Below the pieces are notes generated by a model. The model saw nothing but the letters and a program-made list of their open reading frames with translations. It was not told the origin of the DNA and ran no database searches. A stretch of 64,000 nt of DNA from Calycina herbarum (taxonomy: Eukaryota; Ascomycota; Leotiomycetes; Helotiales; Pezizellaceae). How positions within the stretch are numbered: the stretch's first letter is position 1; each line of letters opens with the position of its first letter. The stretch is taken from assembly GCA_001414485.1 (NCBI GenBank), contig LLEY01000055.1:1-64000 (forward strand), given 5' to 3'. The translations under genes and the position numbers were made by a program. Shown here in pieces: positions 36,959 to 47,225 of this stretch.

Positions 36959-37346
36959 GAGCTAATTGTTAGAAAGAGGGCTTGGCTGGCAGTGCTTGTG
37001 AGGCTCTATTGTGGATCCCGGCTTGACTTCTTGTTGAGGTAGCTAGCTGTGGGGAAAAGAGAAAGAAAGACCAATTGGGAAAGAATAACTTTGAGCTGAT
37101 AACTTGTCTCCTAATCCCTGTTCAGCTTGCTTAGATGACAATAGAAAAGACAGAAGGATGCCTGTGACCTCAACAACTACCTCATCCTCAGCTATTGAGC
37201 CCTGTTCAGCCGGCTGAAGATGGCAATGGAAAAGCAAAGAATAGCCCAATGAGGAAAGAGCAATTGTTGGAAAGAGTGCTTGGCAAGTACCTTGTGAACT
37301 ATTGACGCACCGTTGTGACATGTTTTTAAGGCAGCTAACTGCGGGG
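36959..37346. repeat. Degenerate direct repeats upstream of the island gene
   Basis: Segment 36959-37054 (GAGCTAATTGTTAGAAAGAG...) is repeated in diverged form at 37257-37346 (GAGCAATTGTTGGAAAGAG...); both end in GTAGCTAGCTGTGGGG or GCAGCTAACTGCGGGG. Between them a second motif, GTTCAGCTTGCTTAGATG, recurs near 37203 as GTTCAGCCGGCTGAAGATG, and a further partial copy lies near 37390-37445. No convincing ORF. Composition is normal, without RIP, although the copies are clearly related; they are probably too short or too diverged to trigger it. Confidence 0.5.
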
Positions 37347-37503
37347 TAACAACCTCAAGAGAGGCTAAGATCCCCGTTCTACTGCTGGAGACGCTGATAG
37401 AAGAGCAGAGAATGGCTCAAATAGGAAAGATCAAGCGGGTTGTTGAAGCTGAGGAGGAGAAGGAGGAGAACTATCGTAGATCCACCTTTGCTCTCCTCTG
37501 AGG

Positions 37504-37511
37504 TATTTAAA
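37504..37511 (+). promoter_or_regulatory. TATA-like box of the island gene
   Basis: TATTTAAA followed by a C/T-rich stretch (CCCCCTTCTCTCTCTT) and a CAACAAACACAAAC start-site-like region near 37549. This is the usual layout of fungal core promoters. The nearest coding start is 1.07 kb downstream, so either a long spliced 5' UTR or a second upstream exon is implied. Confidence 0.4.
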
Positions 37512-37565
37512 TCCCCCTTCTCTCTCTTGAACCTCTTCCAACTTTCAACAACAAACACAAACTTT

Positions 37566-37802
37566 CAAGACTCAAACAGCATATCCCAAAACGTCCAAGA
37601 GCGAGGGCTACTCGGCCGCTCTCCAATCTGACATCTCAACTGACGTCTCAATATTTCACTTTTTCTTCCCCATCTTCATCTTTCAACATTCATTTGAACA
37701 GGAAATACCATCTCCGACTCTCGATCTTCGAAAGTGTCAACAAAATATCCCGGCGTGTCGAAAGCGAGGGCCCCTCCGCCATTTCTCAACTTGAGATCTT
37801 AA
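37566..37802. repeat. Tandem-like duplication in the 5' region of the island gene
   Basis: 37566-37640 and 37730-37802 are about 70% alike: CATATCCCAAAACGTCCAAG versus AATATCCCGGCGTGTCGAAA, both followed by (A)GCGAGGGC and a TCTCAA end. Function unknown; it lies in the probable leader of the gene. Confidence 0.45.
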
Positions 37803-38470
37803 GCAACGACCTGTTCTTTTCCTTCTTCCTCCTCTCCACCTTTCAAGCGACTCAAAATCTCTTCCCTGGTCAACCTGAGAAGCTCAGGGAGTATAGCTTA
37901 TTGCCTAACTCTGCAAAAACCTTACCAGCCGTAGCTGGTTAGCTCAGGATCGAGTTCAGCTTGTATTCCCATTGAACTATTGATTCCATCACGTGTTACC
38001 TCATAACTCTTCTTACGGGCCGGTGGCAAACCCTGGGTTGAAGCTATTCCGAAGTCTCAAGTGTTTCATGTTCAAACCTGAAGTCAAGCCGTTTCTCAGG
38101 TCAATTGCCTTACCGGTAAATGAACTGACGTTTCTGACGAATTTTCGTTCAGAAATGGGCTTTTGAGAAAACAGCACTGTTATTCCCAAAGTTTCAAGCC
38201 GAATTACTACGTTAGGTACCACTCTCATTACCCCCAACATTTCTCAACGCAAACGTTTGGAGAATCTCAAGACATTTGTTACTCTGGCTCAAGGGTGAGG
38301 TTCACACAATTCACTGTCTAAAGGTGAGCTCTACAAGTCTCACACTTTTCTCGACATCGGCATTTACTCGACACAGGCAATTCTTTCCTTCCATCACTAT
38401 CCTTCACTTCAACCAATCAGACAGAAACTCCAAACAGTGAGAATCGGAACTACTGATTCTCTTCAAAGCT

Positions 38471-38503
38471 ATGGACTATATGGAGGACATAGACGTCGTC
38501 TAA
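38471..38503 (+). CDS. Possible 10-codon upstream ORF (MDYMEDIDVV)
   Basis: ATG at 38471, stop TAA at 38501-38503, just before a putative 5'-UTR intron (GTCAGC...CTAATATTTACAG, ending 38564). It would precede the main start at 38585 in the unspliced and spliced leader, so it could damp translation of the main frame. Short; could be chance. Confidence 0.25.
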   Translation: MDYMEDIDVV

Positions 38504-38584
38504 TCCTTAGGTCAGCTGATAGCTCCTCCCCTCTCCCTTGATGTTCAAATGCTAATATTTACAGATTTTGATATTGCCGACATC

Positions 38585-40700
38585 ATGGCAGCAATCAACA
38601 ACTACGCCGAAATTGGTGAGAAAAGTAGAATCCTTCAAACACAATGAACTTTCTAACTCTGACAGAAACAACTTCTCCCGAAGACGATACCATGGAGCTC
38701 GATAACACATCTGGAGAAGAGCAAGCCATTGTCGACTGTAAGTAGAATCCTCAAGCGACAAGCCCAAATGTTAACTTGTACCAGATCTTGAGTTGACTGC
38801 AGCACACTCATCTGATGAGGATGATGAAGCCATGGCTACGGAAAGCGAAGACTCCGATGAAGGAATAAGCGACGATGGTCAGAAGATATGGTCTGACTCC
38901 GAGGGGGATACCACAGACATCACTATGCACGACTCTGACGATTTCACTGTTCCGGACTTGGGAATTGAGGGTTCTTCCACCGAGGACTTGGCCCAAGAAT
39001 ATGACAATCCGGTTCCCAGCAATGAGTTGAAGGAGATTGATATGGACGAAGAAGCAAACCCGACACTTTTCGTTTCCCCAGAACCCCCAGATCTCAGAGA
39101 ACAAGTTACGACTGCTATCGTTGCCGAAAACAAAACTCCAGGCAAGACACCAGAGATGCCAGAACCAGAAAATAACAACAAGGGCAAAGAACTAGAAGCG
39201 AGCCCAGCTGGAGAGGAGGACGATGAGAGTAAAAACGCCCACTCGACCCACGAAAACCCCCCAGAAACTCCACGCAAACGTGCCATGAATAACGTTCAAC
39301 CCTCCTCCAGCGAATCACCAGCAAAGAGGACAAAGACGGAACAGAACTCGCCAGCGAAAATCACAACTACAAACAAGGATCCCGAGAAAATCGAACAAGA
39401 CTCCAAGCAATCTCAAAAAATCCCTAGCGTCACCGACTACGCGAAACATCTTCTAGCACCCAAGATTCTCAAAAATGTTTCTCGTCCCACAATCATTAAC
39501 AAAATGAAAGCGGTGACAAAATACTTGCCAGGCGTGTATCAGGAAGAGCATCAGGACCTCGTTTATACTTTGGACAAGAAATGCAAGGAAGGCACTGTCA
39601 AAATCGAGAAGAAGGCAGCGAAGACAGCGAAGACAGCCAGCAAGAAAACTGCGAGTGCAAAAGTGCCTGATCGCAGAATGGGAGAGGCATCTGTTCACCG
39701 GGAAATTGAAAACCCAGATCGAGAAATTCCTGAGAGTTCATCTAGAGATTTGGAGGAAGAAGAGATCACGTCGGGAAATGATTGTGGCTTTGGACGACGT
39801 CCAACAAATCTGGAGCCTGGAACACGCATGAGAGTTCCTTCATCTGAACTCGCGCCCGAGGTAGAACAACGAATCCCACAAGAAACCCCAGGAAATGAAG
39901 AAGACGAAGAAGAAACAGATGATGACCAGCCCAATAAGGCCTTTGTATACTGTTTGGGCAATGTGCTGGTAGAAGGAAAAGGTTCCAACATCGCAGATCT
40001 CGGAGCAGACCCGGTTCTTTACAAAGCTCTGTACCTCGAGGGACCGTCCTTTACCACCCTCATCAACTATGTCAGAGACAAGATTCTGCCAAATTTCGGA
40101 AATTCAGAATCGCGCAAATTGAGTCACAACGTCATCCAGACCATTCGCCAGAAGTAAAGTAATTTGAGCAAAAAGATTCGTCGCAAAAAGGAAAAGCCGA
40201 CCAGACCGCACGCAAATTCAGTTGAGGAATTTGAAGAAATCCTAGGCAAAGAAGAGGGTAAACGCCGATGGATTCCGGAACTTGAGGAGAAACCAGGCAA
40301 AGACTTTCCCACGATACTCTATAGAGTCTGGTATGAGAAGCCAAAATGCAAGATCTCTCTCGTCGGCGACGGCGGATTCTTGTCGGGGGCGGGAGATATT
40401 CCTCTTGGTACTGAGGAGCAGCAGAACATATCACTCTTCAATCATGGCAAATGGGCATATAAAAAACCCACGGCCTACATTTCGGCGACGTCAAGCGCGG
40501 ATGATATCGCGAAGATGTGGGCGGCTACCCTAGAGAAAAACGAAGATGAGAATCTACCATCAACAATAGCAGTGACGATCATCAACCCTCATCACAAATT
40601 TCGCAAGCGCTTTCCCATCCGACGCATGCGTGATGAACTATTTCATTATAGCAGAAAACTGGCACAGACATTCATCAATCACAGTTACTTCCAACAATGA
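38585..40700 (+). CDS. Spliced hypothetical gene: acidic, probably nuclear protein with DUF7587-like C-terminal domain
   Basis: The only ordinary gene seen. Model: exons 38585-38615, 38666-38737, 38785-40153 and 40205-40700; introns of 50, 47 and 51 bp with GT...AG ends. The first two introns have CTAAC/TTAAC branch sites; the third (GTAAAG...CCAG) is supported mainly by frame continuity and has a poor branch site. Without it the protein stops at 40157. Start ATGG at 38585 has A at -3. The product would be 655 residues: an N-terminal Asp/Glu/Ser-rich disordered half with nuclear-localisation-like clusters (PRKRA, SPAKRTK near residues 190-215), a Lys/Ala-rich stretch (about 310-330), then a folded part. 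The segment LYRVWYE ... GF-SGAGD ... HGKW ... AYISATSSADDI resembles the fungal DUF7587 domain (from memory of the family, not searched). No signal peptide, so not a typical secreted effector. The C-terminus is probably frameshifted (see 40645-40942). Confidence 0.7.
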
Positions 40701-40942
40701 GTGGGTTCTACTTTCCCGCGTGGGCCCTGATGAAATCGTTGGCACCTGGTGCTGGAAATTCATCAAAGCATGGAGGAATGGCGAGGTTTGAGGCTGGAAT
40801 TGCATTACCTGAGTTGGAGAAACACGAAAAGGCAAGCAAAAAGAGCAAAGCTGTTGCAGGCGGCATGCGGTGTCCTTGCTGCAAAAACCGAGGAAGAGAA
40901 CCCGAAGAGGAGCAAGAGGAGAGAACTGAAATGGAGTTGTGA
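40645..40942 (+). pseudogene. Out-of-frame C-terminal continuation of the island gene
   Basis: Just before the stop at 40698-40700 the +1 frame reads ENWHRHSS...NNEWVLLSRVGPDEIVGTW, ending at 40789-40791. In DUF7587-type proteins the ISVTS motif is followed, some 40-60 residues later, by an Asn/Glu-Trp/Tyr-Leu-x-L-x-R-[IV]-x-P-x-x-[IA]-V motif, which this stretch fits. A further step to the frame open from 40697 to 40942 would add a Lys/Glu-rich tail with a CPCC motif. I read this as one or two single-base indels (near 40650 and 40788), or sequence errors; no GT-AG intron joins these frames. The alternative is that the protein truly ends at 40700. Confidence 0.45.
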
Positions 40943-41124
40943 CAGCCGAATACACAGGATGTCAAAACTGCAGCGTTTTGCCAAATGCCTTGCTCGTTCA
41001 CACTCCCTCGGAGGCTATGAATGAGGGGATTCATTTCGAGTTTCACCACCGGATAGGGGTTTTCCCCAAAAAGGTAAATCGTGGGATATGGATTGGGAAA
41101 ATTTTGATATTGAAAATTGGAGAG

Positions 41125-41510
41125 TTTATTGAGGAGCACGATGAATAACGGCCACGAAAAAAATGTATTTAGCGCAGGCGTTATTAGGGCCGATCACCAT
41201 TAACATAACATTTTACTGCCTTTGAATTATGAAGTTTACAAGGCGGGGATTTTTCTTTGTCAGAATTCTCCATTACCTCAACCATGGAATAGCAAATAAA
41301 CACATTTAAGAAATTGCCTGAGAACTTGTTTTTTTTGTGACATCCCCAAAAACGAAGTTGTTGGAATCCGGTGTAAGAGATGCTGCGATAAGGTGGGGTA
41401 AACGAGGAAAAAAAGAAGAAGTAGTTTTTACCTACACTTGAGAAACACGAGAATAAATGCCGGAGACTTCTCCAAGCCATGTCTGCTATCCTAGACATTC
41501 ATCTATTTAT
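41125..41510. other. 3' flank of the island gene
   Basis: Ordinary composition with no coding sequence recognised. AATAAA at 41294-41299 is a possible plus-strand polyadenylation signal. A small minus-strand frame (41184-41498) has no start context or family likeness. Confidence 0.35.
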
Positions 41511-41744
41511 ATATCGAGAATCTAGATTATAATTACTCTTTCAACGGGTCTTAAAGAGATGGCGAGAAGCGAGTGTATAGCTTAGAGTTCGAGGATTAAT
41601 CTGTACTTAGCGCAGAATTAGAACTTGATAGTCTTGACTTCTAGGAGAGAGTTTGTCTTAAAAATAGATGTTGTATTACTTTCCAACTGTAAACATCATT
41701 AAGAAGTACTAAGATGAAGAATTAACAATTTAAAACTCTCTATA
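41511..41744. other. Transition from gene island to repeat DNA
   Basis: AT content rises over this stretch; no gene or repeat recognised. Some CpA/TpG remain (TGTAAACATC), so RIP leakage is weak here. Confidence 0.35.
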
Positions 41745-42167
41745 GTCGGTTCCCCTTCTCCTACGTATTCGCTTAGAGTCGGTCGAAGCAAGTGTCTCGC
41801 GTACTCGAGTATCCCGTGTTCTTTTCCCTACTAAAATCAAGGCTTAAGATATCTTAGAGAGAGCGAAGAGAGGACTAAAAGGCTACGTAACTCAACTACA
41901 TTCTTGCCTGAAAACCTAAGGTTTCTTAGTAAGGTCGAGTATATAATTCTCTATAAGGATATAAGTTTACTAGACATTCTTTAAAGGTTATATAGCCGAT
42001 GTAAATGTTTTTACTCTTAAAATTATTATTTTAAGAGGATATTTTAGTAGGGCGTATAAACCTTCTTAGAAATACACTTGTTTTAGTAGAGAGTTTCTAT
42101 ATAAATTCCTAACGAGACACTTGCTTCTACCGACTCTAAGCGAATACGTAGGAGAAGAGGAACTGAC
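41745..42167. mobile_element. MITE M with 55-bp terminal inverted repeats
   Basis: Starts GTCGGTTCCCCTTCTCCTAC and ends with the near-perfect complement (…GAAGAGGAACTGAC); at least 55 bp are inverted, with 3-4 mismatches. Flanked by TA (41743-41744, 42168-42169). 423 bp, no ORF. The terminal repeat is not of the pogo 17-bp-unit type. Confidence 0.8.
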
Positions 42168-43063
42168 TATTACTTAAATAAGTTTTTCCTTAGTAGGAGA
42201 CAAAGTAAGCGAAAATAATATCGTAGAAATATTAGTAGAATAGTATTTTATATTTGATCTTTAACGTGTATATATAACGAACTAGTTAAATAAGCGAACC
42301 AGCTAAAATTTTCTATACTCGCGATTAAAATTATAATAATTCTACTATAACGCCTCTAATTAATTAAAACTACTTAGAAATCTCTTTCTTAGATACTTCT
42401 TCTATAATATTACAGGTGCGCGTATTATACCTAGTCTCTTCGTAGTTGCTATAGCGCTATATACGTGATTCTTCTCTCGGCTTCTAACTACTACTTCTCT
42501 TTATTTCTTATATTACCTGCTTACTAACGTCTCTATTATCCTATAGGTCCTACGTTTCCTATTAACTAAGTGATCCTCCTTACTATAGACGTGTTTTTTT
42601 AGCTCTATAGCGCTTACTTAGTACTTTATTTACTTATTAAAGTCTCTAGTTCTTAGCTTTTAATAGTACTAGCTAGTATATTACTTTCGATACACTCTTT
42701 ATAAACTGGTTAATAGCCTTATAAATAGGGGTTAGAGAGCTACTTTAGTAGCGGGAAATTCGAGTTTTAATAAATATAGTTTATAATAAGACTTTAGTAG
42801 AGTTATTTAGTATCTATAAAACCTAAGGCTAAGCGGAACTCGAGGGGGAGTTTAAAGGCGTCGGTGTCTTTAGCTGAAGATTAAGTATAGAAATTACACT
42901 TTCTAGGTTAAATAGAAGAATTCTAGCCTCTTAGAACCCTCCTCGGATATTACTTTCTATTATTATAATACTAAATATAGTATAGAAGGTAAGAAAGAAG
43001 TTATCCTTAGTAATATAAATAATCTAAGCTCGTATTATATCTTTAATTTACTAACTATATATA

Positions 43064-44441
43064 GTCACGATCCACTTATAACCGACACTTTGACGAAAAG
43101 CGCGAAAAGTCGCGTTCCCCAGTTCCTACCTTCTTATAACAACACTATAAAATGCTACCGCAACGTACTCCTATAGGAGCCATCACTGGGAATCACGTTC
43201 CTAAGAAGCAGCTAAAGCCTTACGATAGAGGGAAGATTGTTAGCATGTCTATAGGGGGTATGTTAGATACTGCTATCTCCGAGCACCTTGACCTGCCCTA
43301 CACTACTGTGGTAGACACTATCGCAACAGACATATTACGCGACGACGGAACTAATTTAAAGCGTACTCCCCGGAAGAAGTCATATACTGAGACCGATGAA
43401 CGACATATCCTACGCTATGTGTGCCTATACCTAAAGAGCACCTACGACGAAGTAAAAAGGGACTATGCCCTAGATTGCTCGACTACTATCTTAAAGCGGA
43501 TCCTCAAAGAGAACGGCATCACGAACTGGCGCGTACGACGTCGCCCCTTTCTTATAATAAAGAATGTAGCTAAAAGGCTTGCTTAGTGCCTAAGGAATAG
43601 GAACAGAAACGTGGAGGAATGGGGCATGTATATGTGGAGCGATGAGTGCTCTGTAGAGCGGGGGAAGGGCAAAAGAGACGAGTAGGTGTTCCGTAGTTCG
43701 TAGGATAATAAGTAGGTAAGAGACATAGTATAGACCTACGATTATAAGAAGAACATGAAGGTTATAGTCTAGGGGTGCTTTTGGGATAACGGTTGTACTA
43801 ACCTGTATATTATAGACTGAGATTTTGAGGCTGTAAAGCATGGGTATAGTGCTGAGAGCTATCTTAAGGTCCTTGACGCTGAAGTGGCTCCTACGTACGA
43901 GTCTTTAGACCCCGGGTATAAGTTTATATAAGACAATGCTTCTATATATACTACTAGAAAGGTTAAAGAGTGGTTTAGAGAGCGTGGAATCGATATAGTG
44001 ATAAATTAGCCTCACTCCCCTGACCTGAACCCTATTAAGTATATCTAGTAGGAGCTTAAAAGAAGGGTCTTTGAAATGTTCCCTGATATAGCTATAGACA
44101 CTTCTATAAGTGAGTATTTAAGGCAAAGGCTTGAAAGTGCTCTATAAGCAGCCTGGGATACTCTAGATAAGAAGAACTTTGATGTTTTATATAAGAGTAT
44201 ACTCTCTAGAATAGAGGCTTATATTAAGGCTAGTAGATAGTATACAAAGTACTAGCTTTTAAGCTACTTTTATTCTAAGTTCCTAGTAGTATAAAATGAA
44301 GCCCTAGTTCCTATATATCTATGTATCTAATTACTATCTAATTCCTATGTAAACTGATATTATAGTATATAAAAGAGTGTCTGAGATTTTAATAAGATAT
44401 AGAGTAAAAAAAAGAAGTGTCGGTTATAAGTGGTCTAGTAC
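43064..44441 (+). mobile_element. Complete Tc1/mariner element T, lightly RIP-mutated
   Basis: 1378 bp between TA dinucleotides (43062-43063, 44442-44443). Terminal inverted repeats share CCACTTATAACCGACACT; the first 8 bases are less alike (GTCACGAT versus GTACTAGA). Single plus-strand transposase frame. CpA and TpG are common in the left half, scarcer on the right. Confidence 0.93.
43152..44294 (+). pseudogene. Tc1/mariner transposase (DD34E family) with in-frame stops
   Basis: A single frame of 380 codons. The first 144 codons (43152-43586) are open: an N-terminal paired-type HTH (KPYDRGKIVSM, ISEHLDLPYTTVVDTI) and a second HTH (RHILRYVCLYL ... ILKENGI). The first stop is TAG for a Trp. 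Catalytic residues: Asp164 (WSDECS, 43641-43643), Asp261 (QDNAS, 43932-43934) and, after 34 residues, position 296, which should be Glu in NPIE but is Lys (AAG, 44037-44039). GAG to AAG is exactly a CpA to TpA change on the other strand. So the protein is dead twice over: stops and loss of the third catalytic residue. Ends with TAA at 44292-44294. Confidence 0.93.
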
Positions 44442-44712
44442 TATACCTTTTTCAAAGGGCTAAAACAGCTAATGTCGAGTAGCTAGAGTATATAAGAAGA
44501 ATAAGTAGATAATATAATCTATTACCGAGCTACGTATATTACCGAGCTACGTACTTTTACCGACTTCTACTACTTTAAAATATAATAAATTAACTATAAT
44601 AATAGATAAAACTTATTACTCTTCGGATTCTAATAAGCTAAATATATCTATAAGTTCTTAATAAGTTTATATATTATAACTAGTCGTTCTATAAGTGCTA
44701 TAACGTTGTATA

Positions 44713-46572
44713 ACGTAGTTTATTAGAACCTAGCGTATATTAGAACCTGGCGTACTTTTCCTTAGTATTTAACTTTGAATATTAATAAATTAACTATAAT
44801 ATATTAAATTAACTATAACTACTTAGAATCTAAAGAATTAGATATATCTACATCTATTTAACAAGTTTATATATTATAACTAGCTTTTCCGTAAGTGCTA
44901 TAATACTGTCTAGACGATTACCTCTCCTTCTTATTACCTCTCTCTATATATAAGTCGCGTTATACTTGCTTATTAACGTCCTTTTAAGTTAAAAGATCTT
45001 AGATATCCTCTACTATAAGTGTCTTCTCTTAATATACACGAGTCTTTTTAGCTCTATAACGTTTACTTAAGGCTTTATTCGCTGCTTAAAGAGTACGTAC
45101 TTTAGTAGATAATAAGGTTATCTTATAGGCTATTCGCTCTATACCTTTTACTAATATAGTAACTATCTTAAATAGTAGAGTTAGTAAGCTCCCCTAGTAA
45201 CAGGTAATCCGTTTCTAAACAAGAGTCGATTATAAGAGCGCTTTAGTAGAGTTTAAGAGAGTCTAGGAGATCTAAGTATTAGAATTAGTAGTAGAGGGTC
45301 TTAGAGAAGTTAGAGTTTATAACCTTATATCAAGCTTTGAAAGTACTACTTATAGGTTAAAAGATACTAGGCCAGCTCTATAGAATCTAGCTTAAGCGTT
45401 CTAGACTATTATTAATTCTTTATATACTACTATAAAAGCTAAAAAGAACTCTACCTTTATAATATAGTTAATATAAGCTTTAATAAACGTCTTAATCTAC
45501 TAACTATATACTTGCTTTAATATACTAAAGTACTTAATATTAAGTAGTTAGGTTATATAGAATAAGTAAGAAGGTAGTCTAAGAGTTATAATATTATATA
45601 CTTTATAATACTCTTGAAATTCAGCTAATTTATAACTCTTATACTTATCTAATACTAGTATTTAATATAGACCCTTTATATAACTAGTAGTATATTTATT
45701 AAAGTATTTTAGCTATTCTAGACCTGTCTCGTTATTTATCTATCTATTACTTATTAGTTTAATAACCTAGTTATATAGAAGGCTATTATCTATATACTAA
45801 TTCGTAAGATAATTCTTCTCTTAGATAACTAAAAATAGAGAGATATTCTAACCTTTGCTATTAATATAAGTAATTACTATAACCTATTCCTAATTATCTA
45901 GCTAAACTGCCTTATCTCTACTACGTCGATCTACACGTATAATAACTATTATAGAGTAAATTATACCTATTATAAAGCCTGTTTTATCGAAGTTATAAAA
46001 ATCGTAATCTAAAACACTGTATTTTACTCTTATATTTTATATAAGTCGAAACTACGTACTAATTAGATTAGGATCTTCGTATAAGACTCTTTAGAAGTCG
46101 TAAACATGATTAAAACACGTCTTTAACCTTAGTTATTATTATATAAATCGATATACTTAAAGCTTACTAATACGTTTCCCTCTCTACGATTTAAGAATAT
46201 AATTTACTATATCTTCTATACTAGCTAGTTAGAGTATAAACTCTCTAGAATCTAAGTTAAGTATATTCTAAAGAATTACTTCTTTCTTAAGTTAAGTTAA
46301 TTTAATATTTACTAGCTATTGTTCTAGAAGAGAAAGTTAGCTATTTATTCTATAGTAAAGGCTAGTTTTAAGAACTTTATAGATTTTTATAATAGCTTAA
46401 TAACTAAGCTTTTTAGATAATCAGATAGCTTTAATAGCTAAGATAATTTAAGCTTCTTAAGTTTAAATTTCTATTAGTAGTTATTAAGATAATATATATT
46501 AAAATAATAAAGTAGAGAAGATAGGAAAAGTATATTAGGTTCTAATATACGCCAGGTCCTGATAAACTACGT
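44713..46572 (-). mobile_element. Complete pogo-like transposon S inside R
   Basis: 1860 bp, TA at 44711-44712 and 46573-46574. Ends ACGTAGTTTATTAGAACC with two direct units TATTAGAACCTAGCGTA / TATTAGAACCTGGCGTA. The minus-strand transposase is uninterrupted by other insertions: HTH near 46400-46440, catalytic block YNFDKTGF near 45985-46010 with first Asp kept, ARFYRAGLV-type motif near 45390-45410, zinc-knuckle and basic tail near 44890-44960. Many TAG/TAA. Same terminal-repeat family as P3. Confidence 0.92.
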
Positions 46573-46941
46573 TAGTTGAAATCCCTTCTTTATAATTTAC
46601 TTTTCTAAAGCGCTTATTATATCGTATCTACTTATTTACTTCGTCTTAAGCTATAATATCGTATATATTCTCTATAGTAAGTATACCTTCTTAACAGATA
46701 CGATTCTTTTTAGCTTTATAATACTTAGAAAGTATCTTATTTACCGCTCGAAGTATACGTAGCTTAGTATTAATAAGAGTTAATTTATAAGCTAAACGCT
46801 TTATATCTTTAGCTAATAAAGTAATAGTTTGAAAAAGAGAAGTAGACAAGCTTTCTTAATAATAGGTAATACGATCTCTAACTAAAGTCGTTTACGAAAG
46901 AGCTTCCGTTAGATTATAAGAGGTCTACGAAACCTAAGAGT

Positions 46942-47225
46942 TATAATAGAACTATTAGAAATTAATTAGAATAATCGGAATTAGAATTACCGAGTCTACG
47001 TACTAAATAGAATACGATATAGATGTTATTTCAGGTTTTAGAAAAGCTAGATAGCTTCCGAACTTACTATTATCTAAATCTCTTATAAATAGCTATCTTC
47101 TCTCTATCGGGAAAGACTAATTTAGTCTTTTCCTTCGTATTAGAGCCTAGTATTCGGATATGTTATTCTATCGAACGTACTTCTATATACCTCTTTTATA
47201 GTAGTATTCGTTTCGTACTATTATA
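46942..47225 (+). repeat. Solo LTR of the J family, shorter and inverted
   Basis: 284 bp starting TATAATAG and ending CTATTATA, clearly the J LTR in opposite orientation: the complement of 47000-47225 matches 23563 onward, including ACTAGGCTCTAATA. It is about 50 bp shorter than the J LTRs and diverged in its left third. No 5-bp duplication is evident (AGAGT left, TAGGT right). Confidence 0.7.

Noticed and set aside
37043..37321. 92-codon open frame on the minus strand upstream of the island gene
   Set aside because: It lies in the degenerate repeat region, has no start context, intron signals or family likeness, and low-complexity Ser/Leu content; a chance frame.
38793..38795. TTG at 38793 as start of the 454-codon frame
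   Set aside because: A fungal nuclear gene would not normally start at TTG; two small introns upstream extend the frame to an ATG at 38585 in good context.
38879..39286. 135-codon minus-strand frame inside the large exon
   Set aside because: Mirror image of an acidic Glu/Asp/Ser-rich coding strand, which regularly gives open Ser/Leu/Phe-rich frames on the other strand.
40164..40166. TTG at 40164 as start of a separate 178-codon gene
   Set aside because: Removing a GT-AG intron (40154-40204) joins this frame exactly to the preceding one; one spliced gene is simpler.
38585..40700. Island gene as a secreted effector, as often found in AT-rich islands of plant-associated fungi
   Set aside because: No signal peptide, large, acidic, Lys-rich with nuclear-localisation-like clusters and few Cys; it does not fit that class.
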